Shown here: positions 54,665 through 64,000 of the stretch, in pieces
Layout of the letters: each line of letters starts with the position of its first letter
Position numbering within the stretch: the stretch's first letter is position 1
Notes under the pieces: generated by a model
What the model saw: the letters and a program-made list of their open reading frames with translations, nothing else
Told to the model about the DNA's origin: nothing
Database searches by the model: none
From: Gordonia jinghuaiqii
Lineage (GTDB): Bacteria > Actinomycetota > Actinomycetes > Mycobacteriales > Mycobacteriaceae
Direction of reading: 5' to 3'
DNA: 64,000 bases
Assembly (NCBI RefSeq): GCF_014041935.1
Contig: NZ_CP059491.1
Span: 3,782,001-3,846,000, forward strand
Made by a program: the position numbers and the translations under genes

Positions 54665-55993
54665 TCAGGCGGCCTCGTCGTCGCGCTGAGTGCGCAGAGC
54701 GGTGACCTCGGCCCGGTCGCGACGGTTCGACCGGCGCCGCGTGCGCAGGCCGGCGATCGCCGAGCGCAGGCCGCGTCGTGCGCCCGTCGCCTCGTCGATC
54801 GTGGCCTGCAGGCGGGTACCCTCCGGCAGCCCCTGCTTGAAACGACGCTCCGATGCGGTCTCGGGGGCGTCGTCTGCGCTCGCCTTCAGATACTTGTCCG
54901 GCAGCGAGAGCTTGGCGATGGTGCGCCAGGTCTTGGCGTACTGCACCGGGAACGCTCCCGAGGTGTAGGGCAGGTCGTACTTCTCACAGAGAGCGCGCAC
55001 CCGCACGGCGATCTCGGCGTACCGATTACTCGGGAGATCCGGGAAGATGTGGTGCTCGATCTGGTACGACAGGTTGCCGCTCAGGAAGGCCAGCACCGGA
55101 CCCGAATCGAAGTTGGCGCTGCCGAGCATCTGGCGCAGGTACCACTCCGGCCGGGTCTCGTTGTCGACGTCCTGCCTGGTGAACTTCTCCGCACCGTCGG
55201 GGAAGTGACCGCAGAAGATGACCGCGTTGCTCCACACATTGCGGATGACGTTGGCCAACGCGGTCGCGGTGAACGCCTTGGCGTACGCACGGCCGTAACC
55301 GACCTTGTGCCCGGTGGCCGCACTGATCAGCGCCGGGTATGCGACGTAGTCCTTGGCGACCTGCTTGCCGATCTTGGACATCACGTCCGCGCAGTTGCGG
55401 CGGAACTCCTCCTGCTCCTGCGGGGTCGTGCGCTTCTTGCCGAGCTCGAGGTGCTGCACGGCGACGCCGTACTGGAAGGCCAGCGCCAGGATGGTGTTGT
55501 AGACGAGGTTGCCGTAGTTGAACGGACGCCACCGCTGGTCGCGGGTGACGCGCAGCAGGCCGTAGCCCACGTCGTCGTCCATGCCCAACACGTTGGTGTA
55601 CTTGTGATGGATGTAGTTGTGGGTGTGCTTCCAGTGGGCCGACGGATCGGTGTTGTCCCACTCCCAGGTGGTGCTGTGCACCTCGGGGTCGTTCATCCAG
55701 TCCCACTGCCCGTGCATCACGTTGTGCCCGAGCTCCATGTTCTCGACGATCTTCGCCACGCCGAGCGCGCATGCCCCCGCCCACCACGCCGACCTCTTGG
55801 TGGACCCGAACAACAACGCGCGCCCGGTCACCTCGAGTCCGCGCTGGAAACGGATGGTGTTGCGCAGATAGCGCGCGTCCCGTTCGCCGCGGTCGGCCTC
55901 GATGTCGGCGCGGATCGCGTCGAGCTCGGCGCCGAGGGCTGCGACATCGGTCTCTGACAGGTGTGCGTACTCGGGGATGTCGGTGATCGCCAT
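54665..55993 (-). CDS. Acyl-lipid/acyl-CoA desaturase 2 (DesA3-like)
   Basis: A 442-residue paralogue of desaturase 1 from ATG 55993 (MAITDIPEYAHL). It keeps all three boxes (HNVMH, HNYIHH, QIEHH) and differs by an insertion near the middle (GKKRTTPQEQEEFRRNC and neighbouring residues) and a longer basic tail. It is upstream of copy 1 with 71 bp between them, so one transcript may carry both. The promoter region holds a palindromic operator (56078-56101) identical in plan to the one before the reductase. Divergence outside the boxes suggests a different chain length or position. Confidence 0.93.
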   Translation of the reverse strand: MAITDIPEYAHLSETDVAALGAELDAIRADIEADRGERDARYLRNTIRFQRGLEVTGRALLFGSTKRSAWWAGACALGVAKIVENMELGHNVMHGQWDWMNDPEVHSTTWEWDNTDPSAHWKHTHNYIHHKYTNVLGMDDDVGYGLLRVTRDQRWRPFNYGNLVYNTILALAFQYGVAVQHLELGKKRTTPQEQEEFRRNCADVMSKIGKQVAKDYVAYPALISAATGHKVGYGRAYAKAFTATALANVIRNVWSNAVIFCGHFPDGAEKFTRQDVDNETRPEWYLRQMLGSANFDSGPVLAFLSGNLSYQIEHHIFPDLPSNRYAEIAVRVRALCEKYDLPYTSGAFPVQYAKTWRTIAKLSLPDKYLKASADDAPETASERRFKQGLPEGTRLQATIDEATGARRGLRSAIAGLRTRRRSNRRDRAEVTALRTQRDDEAA

Positions 55994-56077
55994 ACGTGTG
56001 TGGTTCCTCCGTCGGTTGCCGGCGGCGCGCGAGAGTTGGTGCGCGTTCCTGCCGGATCTGACTACGCCTACGTTGCC

Positions 56078-56101
56078 GTAACTTACGCAAGCGTAGGTTA
56101 C
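56078..56101. promoter_or_regulatory. Desaturase operator, 24 bp
   Basis: GTAACTTACG-CAAG-CGTAGGTTAC: arms of 10 bp match at 9 positions. A weaker copy TACG-TTGC-CGTA overlaps its left edge (56069-56080). It lies about 85 bp before the desaturase 2 ATG and closely matches the site before the reductase gene at 58560. Confidence 0.8.
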
Positions 56102-56176
56102 GGTTGCGAGTGTGTCCAGCGGTACGACACCGACGACGGAGGCCAACGGCGTTTCTCGCAGGGGCGGCCGCCGGAC

Positions 56177-57307
56177 TCAGTCGGAGCGGTCGGCCTCGTA
56201 GTCGTCGCGGAGCAGCTCGAACCCGATGAGGTCCTCGAACACGCCGTCGGATCGGGCGGCGAGCTTCTGGCTGCTCACCTCGCGGAACCCTGCCGTGCGG
56301 GCCAGCTTCTTGCTTCCCTCGTTGCTGTCGGCGGCGAACAGGGTGAGCCGGCGGAACCCCAGCTTGTCGAACGCGTAGCGCACCGACGCGGGGAATGCCT
56401 CTGCCAGCACGCCCCTCCCGCGGGTCTCCGGATGGGTGTAGAAGCCCGCCTCGGCCCCGGTGACCTCGTCGATGTGCAGCAGGGTGATGTCGCCGAGGTA
56501 GTCATCGGTCTCACGATCGGCGACCGCCCACGTACACGAGAGCCCCTGCGCAGCCGTCCACCACTTGCGGAGACGCTCCTGTGTGGCGTGCTCGAGCTCG
56601 AGCGGATCGGGCCGCGCGAAAAGGTACTTGCGCGAGACCGGGTCGTCGAGGGTTTCCCGGATGCGGGGATCATCGGTCTCGGCCAACGGCCGCAACCGAA
56701 ATCTCTCGGTCTCGAAAACGTCTGTCCGCCAATCGGTTCTGGGCTCCTGAGGGTCACCGGCGCGCAACGAACCCACCCAGGCGTCACGGATGTGCCCGCG
56801 GACCTCGATGCCGTCGGGCACCGCGGCGTCGAGCCGGAAACCACACGAGTGCGCCACCCGCAGCGCATCGATGTTTCCCGCGACCGTCGTCCAGCGCACG
56901 ACCTCCTTGCCGGCCTGCGCGAACGCGTAGTTCACCGCGAGCAGGACGGCGCGTTTCATCACACCCCAGCCGCGGGCGTCGGGGTGGAGGTCGTAGCTCA
57001 GCCGTGTGAGAGGACCCTCGCCCTCGATGTCGACGGTCCCGACGAATCGATCGTCGAACTCGACCGCCCACAGCATGCGGGTGCCCTCACGCCAGCTGCG
57101 CGGCGCGTAATCGAGGGCGAATCGCTCGGCGGCGGCGCGACTGTACGGCGCCGGTATGGGTGTCCACCGCATCATGGCCGAGTCGGCCGCGAGCTCGACC
57201 ATTCGATCCAGATCGCGGGGCTCGTGAGGCCGCAGCGTCACCCCTCCGTCGCTGAGGACGGGGACTTCGCCGGCGAGTTGGGCCCCGGCCTCCACAGGAG
57301 CCTGCAC
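56177..57307 (-). CDS. Double-domain GNAT acetyltransferase
   Basis: A protein of about 376 residues with two GNAT units in tandem. The first covers about 15-190 (GGVTLRPHEPRDLDRMVELA, then SYDLHPDARGWGVMKRAV), the second about 195-370 (RFRLRPLAETDDPRIRETL, then AGFYTHPETRGRGVLAEAF) with the acetyl-CoA loop RGRGV. GTG 57307 is preferred because GGAGG lies just upstream; GTG 57352 is also open. The N-acetylation target is unknown. It sits between the desaturases and their reductase, separating them. Confidence 0.86.
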   Translation of the reverse strand: MQAPVEAGAQLAGEVPVLSDGGVTLRPHEPRDLDRMVELAADSAMMRWTPIPAPYSRAAAERFALDYAPRSWREGTRMLWAVEFDDRFVGTVDIEGEGPLTRLSYDLHPDARGWGVMKRAVLLAVNYAFAQAGKEVVRWTTVAGNIDALRVAHSCGFRLDAAVPDGIEVRGHIRDAWVGSLRAGDPQEPRTDWRTDVFETERFRLRPLAETDDPRIRETLDDPVSRKYLFARPDPLELEHATQERLRKWWTAAQGLSCTWAVADRETDDYLGDITLLHIDEVTGAEAGFYTHPETRGRGVLAEAFPASVRYAFDKLGFRRLTLFAADSNEGSKKLARTAGFREVSSQKLAARSDGVFEDLIGFELLRDDYEADRSD

Positions 57308-57401
57308 CGCGCCTCCACGGGGGCCATGTCTGTGACCGGACACGCGTCCCACCCTACCGGCTCGCTCGGCAGGGAGAGACCGGTCACAACGAATGCGCTG
57401 C

Positions 57402-58517
57402 TCAGACGTCGAGCGTGCAATCCCCCGCCGCGACGCTGACGCAGGTCTGGATCCGTTCGCCCTCGACGTGCTCGACGCCGGAGCGCAGATCGCGCACGCA
57501 GCCCTTGTCGAGCATCACCACGCAGCTCTGGCAGATGCCCATCCGGCATCCGAACGGCATGATCGTCCCCGCCGACTCCCCGGCCTCGAGCAGCGTGGTG
57601 GCCCCGTCGACGACCGCCGACTTGCCCGAGCGACCGAAGGTGACGGTCCCACCCTGCGCACCGACGACACCACGTTCGAGCGCGAAACGCTCGATGTGCA
57701 GCCGGTCGGTCAGGTGCGCCTCGGCATACAGACGATGCAGGCCATCGAGGAAGCCCGACGGGCCGCATGCCCAGGCCTGTCGCTCACGCCAGTCGGCGCA
57801 CAGCGTCGGCAGGGACTCCGGGGTCACCTTCCCCTGACTGCGGGTGTACTGCACGTGCAGGTCGATGATGCCGTCGGCCGCGAGCTCCGCGAGCTCATCG
57901 GCGAACAACAGGTCGGCCTCGGTGGGTGTCGAATGCACGAGACGGATGTCGGTGTGCTGCTTGCGATGCCGCAGGGTACGCAGCATCGAGATGATGGGGG
58001 TCAGCCCACTGCCGGCGGTAACGAACAGGATCTTCGGGGGTAGCGGTTCGGGCAGGACGAACTCGCCGCGCGGCGCCGCGAGCCGCACCACGGTGCCCGG
58101 CGTGAGCCCGTTCACCAGATGGGAGGACAGAAAGCCCTCCGGCATCGCCTTGACGGTGATCGCGATGGTCTTGTCGTCCGCCGACGCCGCCGGGGTCGAG
58201 GTCAACGAGTACGACCGCCACGTCCAGCGTCCCTCCACGAGCACGCCGATCCCGACGTACTGGCCGGCCGCGTAGTCGAAGGAGAACCCCCAGCCGGGAC
58301 GGATGCGGATGGTCGCGGTGTCCTCGGTCTCGCGGTCCACCGACACCACCTTGCCGCGCAGTTCGCGAGCCGACCACAGCGGGTTGGCCAGATGCAGATA
58401 GTCATCGGGCAGCAACGGCGTGGTGATGCGGGTGACCGCCGCCCGAACCCACTGTGCGCGTCGGCTGCGAGCCGCGACACCGGAAACCGGTTCCTCGAAT
58501 CGCTCCAGGAAACCCAT
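57402..58517 (-). CDS. Ferredoxin-type reductase for the desaturases (Rv3230c-like)
   Basis: A 371-residue flavo-iron-sulfur reductase with reversed domain order compared with PrmB: FAD motif RSYS at 101-104, NAD(P) motif GSGLTP at 169-174, and a C-terminal 2Fe-2S domain with C324, C329, C332 and C359. The M. tuberculosis homologue Rv3230c hands electrons to DesA3. An operator almost the same as that of desaturase 2 lies 43 bp upstream, which links the two in one regulon. Confidence 0.94.
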   Translation of the reverse strand: MGFLERFEEPVSGVAARSRRAQWVRAAVTRITTPLLPDDYLHLANPLWSARELRGKVVSVDRETEDTATIRIRPGWGFSFDYAAGQYVGIGVLVEGRWTWRSYSLTSTPAASADDKTIAITVKAMPEGFLSSHLVNGLTPGTVVRLAAPRGEFVLPEPLPPKILFVTAGSGLTPIISMLRTLRHRKQHTDIRLVHSTPTEADLLFADELAELAADGIIDLHVQYTRSQGKVTPESLPTLCADWRERQAWACGPSGFLDGLHRLYAEAHLTDRLHIERFALERGVVGAQGGTVTFGRSGKSAVVDGATTLLEAGESAGTIMPFGCRMGICQSCVVMLDKGCVRDLRSGVEHVEGERIQTCVSVAAGDCTLDV

Positions 58518-58559
58518 GTCACATACCGCCTTCGACGTCAGGGAAGCACTGTGGGATCA

Positions 58560-58587
58560 CCATAACCTACGCAACCGTAGGTTATGG
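58560..58587. promoter_or_regulatory. Reductase operator, 28-bp palindrome
   Basis: CCATAACCTACG-CAAC-CGTAGGTTATGG: perfect arms of 12 bp around a 4-bp centre. Its inner 24 bp match the desaturase site at 56078-56101 with few changes. A TetR-type regulator is likely (in Pseudomonas DesT controls a desaturase/reductase pair); no regulator gene is in this window. Confidence 0.85.
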
Positions 58588-58624
58588 GTTCGTGGTGGTC
58601 AGGGTCTCAGCGGTCCGGTACCCG

Positions 58625-58711
58625 GAGCTGTTCAAGACGTCAGAGCTGTTCGAGACGTCAGAGCTGTTCGAGACGTCAGAGCTGTGCAAGACAGAGCTGT
58701 TCGAGAGGTCA
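58625..58711. repeat. 18-bp tandem repeat, about five copies
   Basis: Units gagctgttcgagacgtca at 58625-58642 (one change), 58643-58660 and 58661-58678, then a 15-bp degenerate copy at 58679-58693 and a last copy at 58694-58711 that contains the stop codon of the DUF6912 gene. On the coding strand most units begin with TGA, so the stop codon itself has been copied. Confidence 0.93.
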
Positions 58712-59275
58712 GAGCAGCTCGAGCAGGAAGGGCAGTTCTTGCGTCGCATACCAGGCGAGGTCGAAGTCCTCCGCGTCGCCGACGGCCAGCTCGGCGTCGA
58801 GATCCCCCATGTCCGCGGCATCGATCACCACCACCGCCGTCCGGACCTTGTCCTCGGCTTCGGCGACGTCGACATGCACCGAGGCGATGGCCGACAGCGG
58901 CACCGGACCGGCCACCTTGACGACGGCGTCATCGAGGTCGGGCCGCAGTGTCACGTCGTCGACGTCGGCGGCCACGACCACCCGCCGCGGCGGCAGCCGT
59001 GGGGTGTCGCCGGGGTTACCGGCCGCTTCGTCGGCCGCGAGGTCGGCATCCGCGTCGGCGTCACCCGGCTCGGGTGCCTCGCCTGCGAGCAGCCGCAACG
59101 ACGCCCGGGCCGCTTCGCGGAGCGCCACCTCCGACAGCTCCTCGTCGTCGCCCGAGACGAAGGCCTCACGCAGCGCGGGTGTGAGTGCGAAACCTGTGCC
59201 GCCGAGTGGACGGAACTCACCGTCGGCATTGAGCTGCAACAGCATCGCCAATGTGGCCGGCAGGTACACCCTCAT
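58709..59275 (-). CDS. DUF6912 protein (Rv3231c-like)
   Basis: A 188-residue protein beginning MRVYLPATLAMLLQLNADGEF, matching the actinobacterial DUF6912 family by its MRVY(L/I)P start and FALTPALREA. The centre has an acidic Ala/Asp stretch (GDADADADLAADEAAG) that is likely disordered. The C-terminal half has a regular beta/alpha pattern (RRVVVAADVDDV and AVVVIDAADMGDLDAELA). The function is unknown. It lies upstream of the reductase on the same strand, with the 18-bp repeats between them. Confidence 0.85.
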   Translation of the reverse strand: MRVYLPATLAMLLQLNADGEFRPLGGTGFALTPALREAFVSGDDEELSEVALREAARASLRLLAGEAPEPGDADADADLAADEAAGNPGDTPRLPPRRVVVAADVDDVTLRPDLDDAVVKVAGPVPLSAIASVHVDVAEAEDKVRTAVVVIDAADMGDLDAELAVGDAEDFDLAWYATQELPFLLELL

Positions 59276-59355
59276 GCGTCACTGCTCCTGTCGCCTCGCG
59301 GTCCGGTGATCACGTGCCCACCTTATCCACGCCCGAGCCGCCCGCGGGCCGGCGG

Positions 59356-60825
59356 TCACCCGGAGGAGGAGGACAGCTCCTCGAATGACTCGAAGACGTA
59401 GTCCGCCATGGCGGGCAGGTCGTCGATGACCCCGCGGTCGGCGACGAACGCGAAGTGGAGATGGTCGCCGTACTCGACGACGCTGATCGCGAGTGCGCGC
59501 TGGGACACCAGGGTGGGAACGGCGAACATCTCGAACACCGGCGCGCCGAGCACGAAGCGGCCGGCGACCGGCGTGGTGCTCATCTCCACCGGCACGTTGT
59601 AGCCGCGGCTGTTCAGCGAACGGAAGGCCCGCGAACTGATCTCCGGGAACGGCGCCACCCCCAGCTCGGAGAACAACGGGCTGGGTTCGACGCTCATCCG
59701 CCGCGACGACTGCGCATAACGGTTCGCGAGACCCGCGACCTGGGCCAGACGTACGCTCGGATTGCTCTCTCCCACCGGCAGATCCGTGACGAAGCTCGGC
59801 TTCCCGACGTTGATCCAGCCGGGGTTGTTCTCGACGATGCGTTCCACCCCCGGATCACGAGTGGACAGGGGGACGACGGCACGCACGGTGTCGGTCGGCC
59901 CCCCGGCGGGGTCGAATGACAGCATCCATTTCCGCATCACCCCGGAGATGATGGCGAGCTCGACGTCGTTGACGGTGCAGCCGTGGTGCGCGGCGACCTT
60001 CGCGCACCCACGACGCGGGATCTTCGCGGTGGTGAAGGATCGGGTCGTCGTGCCCGGGCTGTTCAGCGGGCTGCGGGGCGCGGAGTCGGTCAGCTGCCGG
60101 ACGACGTCACCGATGCGCCGCACCGAGCTGCCGACGGCGGAGCGCATCTCCGAGACCAGCCCGTTGCCGTGCATCATCGTCTCCACGAGATCTCCGGGAC
60201 GTGACAGGGCCTCGGCCAGCGCGCCGACCACGAGACTGGAGTCCCCCGGCGGCGCCCCCGGCATCCACAGGTCCTCGGGGAGCGGCGCGGGCACGTCGAT
60301 GCCGTCGCAGATGATCTCGCTGATCTCCGGGCTTCTGGAGTCGTCGATGAGGCAGCGATGGGACTTGGTCAGAATCGCCAGGCGCCCGTCGGTCAGCCCC
60401 TCGATGAGGTACATCTCCCACAGTGGACGGGTGCGATCCAGTGGGCGCGACATCACCCGGGCGATGAGGTCGTCGAGGTCGAATGTTCCACCCGGACGCG
60501 GCAGTCCGGCACGCCGGATGTGGAAGTTGATGTCGAAGTCCGGATCGTCGATCCACACCGGGCGCGCCAGTCCGAGCGAGACCTCGCGGACCACCTGCCG
60601 GTAGCGCGGCACCAGTTGCAGCCGGTTCTCCACCAACGAGACCAGTGCCGAATAGTCCAGGGTGGACCTGCCCGGCGCAGGGGCGGAGGCATCGGTCTCC
60701 GCGTCGGCGGCGGTCGCATCGACAGCAGCGGGTTCGACGATCAGCAGCGCACCGAGATGGGTCGTCGAGCGTGAGTCGTCGAGAAAGTAGTACATCGCGT
60801 CGCGGGGCGACAGACGGGTGACCAC
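59356..60825 (-). CDS. WS/DGAT-like acyltransferase with altered active site
   Basis: A 489-residue protein of the wax-ester synthase/diacylglycerol acyltransferase family from GTG 60825 (VVTRLSPRDAMYYFLDD). The fold landmarks PLWEMYLIEGL near 135-144, NVPVEMST and the C-terminal SVVEYGDHLHFAFVADRGV are present. The catalytic HHxxxDG motif, however, reads H156-R157-C-L-I-D161-D162: the second histidine, the presumed general base, is Arg and the glycine is Asp. In M. tuberculosis this place holds Rv3233c/Rv3234c (tgs3), annotated as a split gene. It may bind acyl chains without catalysis or have weak activity. Confidence 0.9.
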   Translation of the reverse strand: MVTRLSPRDAMYYFLDDSRSTTHLGALLIVEPAAVDATAADAETDASAPAPGRSTLDYSALVSLVENRLQLVPRYRQVVREVSLGLARPVWIDDPDFDINFHIRRAGLPRPGGTFDLDDLIARVMSRPLDRTRPLWEMYLIEGLTDGRLAILTKSHRCLIDDSRSPEISEIICDGIDVPAPLPEDLWMPGAPPGDSSLVVGALAEALSRPGDLVETMMHGNGLVSEMRSAVGSSVRRIGDVVRQLTDSAPRSPLNSPGTTTRSFTTAKIPRRGCAKVAAHHGCTVNDVELAIISGVMRKWMLSFDPAGGPTDTVRAVVPLSTRDPGVERIVENNPGWINVGKPSFVTDLPVGESNPSVRLAQVAGLANRYAQSSRRMSVEPSPLFSELGVAPFPEISSRAFRSLNSRGYNVPVEMSTTPVAGRFVLGAPVFEMFAVPTLVSQRALAISVVEYGDHLHFAFVADRGVIDDLPAMADYVFESFEELSSSSG

Positions 60826-60936
60826 GTCGCCGATCCTAGCCGGATGACTCGCTCGGGGCCCGGTTCCTCGCAAGGTCCGGTCAGCGCCGTGCGTTCAGCG
60901 CGGTCCGGATTCTGGCTGCCGGCGCGGTCCCCCGGA

Positions 60937-61623
60937 TCAGTTGAACTCGAGCGCGACCAGCTGCCAGCGGTACTCGACCTGGCCGAGCGAGCGCCGGCCC
61001 GGCTGCGCACCACCGCGAACACGGCAGGGCTTGCGTTCGATCCGGCCGGCGAAGGCACGAACACGGCCACCGCTGGAGTAGGTACCGAAGACCTCCGCGG
61101 CACTGATGTGGCACAGCTGCACGTGGACGCGCTGCAGGACGGTGCCGCCTCCCACGCCGGGGACCGGCGCCGTGGCGGACTCGGCGTCACGCGCGTCGGC
61201 CGTCCGGAAGGCGTCGTGGCGGACCAACGCCGCGATCTGGTCGACGACGGCGGGGGCCGCGACGTCGCCGAGATGGGCGGCCGACCGGCGACGGTCGATC
61301 ACCTCGAAGAGCAGGCGTGACACCGCGATCGTGAAACGCCTGGCCTCCACGGCGGCCGCGGCGGTCTTGCGTGCGGGAGCCGCGACCTGACCGGGACGCA
61401 GAGCCCGCGGCCGGGCGGCAGAGCCCGTGCCGCGTCCGTCGGCCACGGCGACCACCGCCGCGCCCGTCGGCTCATAGGGAGGGGCGGGGCGGACCCGCAC
61501 CCGGTGTGGCTGGTCGTCCCGGTGTGGCCGGTCGTCCCGGTGTGGCTGATCGCCCCTGTGTGCCTGATCGCCCCTGTGTGCCTGATCGTCCCGGTGTGCC
61601 TGCGCGGGCAGCGTCGTGTGCAT
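60937..61623 (-). CDS. DUF6459-like (Rv3235-type) protein with N-terminal repeats
   Basis: A 228-residue basic protein from ATG 61623. Residues 10-39 are five tandem 6-mers (HRDDQA, HRGDQA, HRGDQP, HRDDRP, HRDDQP), then a Pro/Ala linker, then a folded part from about 90 (RRFTIAVSRLLFEVIDRRRS, then VHVQLCHISAAEVFGTYSSG and the end QVEYRWQLVALEFN). The fold resembles the small secA-linked Ala/Arg/Pro-rich protein Rv3235. The function is unknown; linkage to secA1 is conserved. No good ribosome-binding site is seen, so an in-frame later start is possible. Confidence 0.8.
   Translation of the reverse strand: MHTTLPAQAHRDDQAHRGDQAHRGDQPHRDDRPHRDDQPHRVRVRPAPPYEPTGAAVVAVADGRGTGSAARPRALRPGQVAAPARKTAAAAVEARRFTIAVSRLLFEVIDRRRSAAHLGDVAAPAVVDQIAALVRHDAFRTADARDAESATAPVPGVGGGTVLQRVHVQLCHISAAEVFGTYSSGGRVRAFAGRIERKPCRVRGGAQPGRRSLGQVEYRWQLVALEFN
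61507..61596 (-). repeat. Coding 18-bp tandem repeat, five copies
   Basis: Five consecutive 18-bp units encode the HR-D/G-D-Q/R-A/P hexapeptides at residues 10-39 of the DUF6459-like protein. The units differ at a few bases each. It is in frame, so copy-number change would alter only the linker length. Confidence 0.92.
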
Positions 61624-61687
61624 GGAGCTATGACGCAGCGCAACCCCGTTCGGGTTCCACTGCCGCGAGACTTTTTTCTGGGAGAGG

Positions 61688-64000
<2,313 letters not shown>

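Overview
The window looks like chromosomal DNA of a high-GC actinobacterium of the order Mycobacteriales, most likely Gordonia or a close relative. This is judged from the strong G/C bias at third codon positions, frequent GTG/TTG starts, mycobacterial-type genes (whiB1, pdtaS, the sigH-rshA pair, the 24-residue ribosomal protein bL37, secA1) and a propane-monooxygenase cluster of the Gordonia/Mycobacterium prm/mim type. No tRNA, rRNA, CRISPR array, transposase or phage gene was seen. Assignments come from reading the translated sequences; no database search was run.

Backbone, left (1-8769): an Rv3212-like propeller protein (5' end outside the window), a ParA-like ATPase, a small membrane protein, a lipid kinase, whiB1, the sensor kinase pdtaS, a one-domain biotinylated protein, bL37, rshA-sigH with a readable SigH autopromoter, a YbaK-type deacylase and an SRAP (HMCES/YedK) protein. 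Backbone, right (50931-64000): aroA, the circularly permuted GTPase rsgA, two tandem acyl-lipid desaturases, a double GNAT protein, a ferredoxin-reductase partner, a DUF6912 protein, a WS/DGAT-like protein with a damaged active site, a DUF6459-like protein and secA1 (5' part outside). From memory of M. tuberculosis H37Rv this follows Rv3212 to Rv3240c, where the SRAP gene and aroA are neighbours.

Accessory block (8772-50869): about 42 kb lies between SRAP and aroA. It holds a zinc alcohol dehydrogenase; an ABC exporter/TetR operon behind two palindromic operators; a flavin monooxygenase; an ATP-grasp ligase and MFS pump; malQ; FAD and NAD oxidoreductases; an orphan ParA; an aminotransferase/serine hydrolase pair; a FAD oxidase/LuxR pair; and then the centrepiece at 29183-40492. 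That is prmA-prmB-prmC-prmD (soluble di-iron propane monooxygenase), a metal-dependent amidohydrolase, an extended MIP18/DUF59 protein, an alcohol dehydrogenase, a divergent GroEL and a Fis-type activator whose AAA+ domain has lost the GAFTGA loop. An acyl-CoA dehydrogenase and an SDR follow. Further on are two PH-domain membrane proteins, a Tat-exported FAD oxidoreductase with a TetR gene, a Nudix protein and a nucleobase permease fused to variant leucine-rich repeats.

How it fits together: propane would be hydroxylated by PrmACD, with electrons from PrmB. The propanol would be oxidised by the alcohol dehydrogenase, while the GroEL-like protein, and perhaps the amidohydrolase and DUF59 protein, help make the hydroxylase. 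A 17-bp palindrome directly upstream of prmA, with a half-site before the activator gene, suggests a shared control point. Hairpins and 15-bp tandem repeats in the prm intergenic gaps may set subunit ratios. In the right backbone the second desaturase and the reductase share a nearly identical 24-bp operator, which marks them as one regulon although a GNAT gene separates them.
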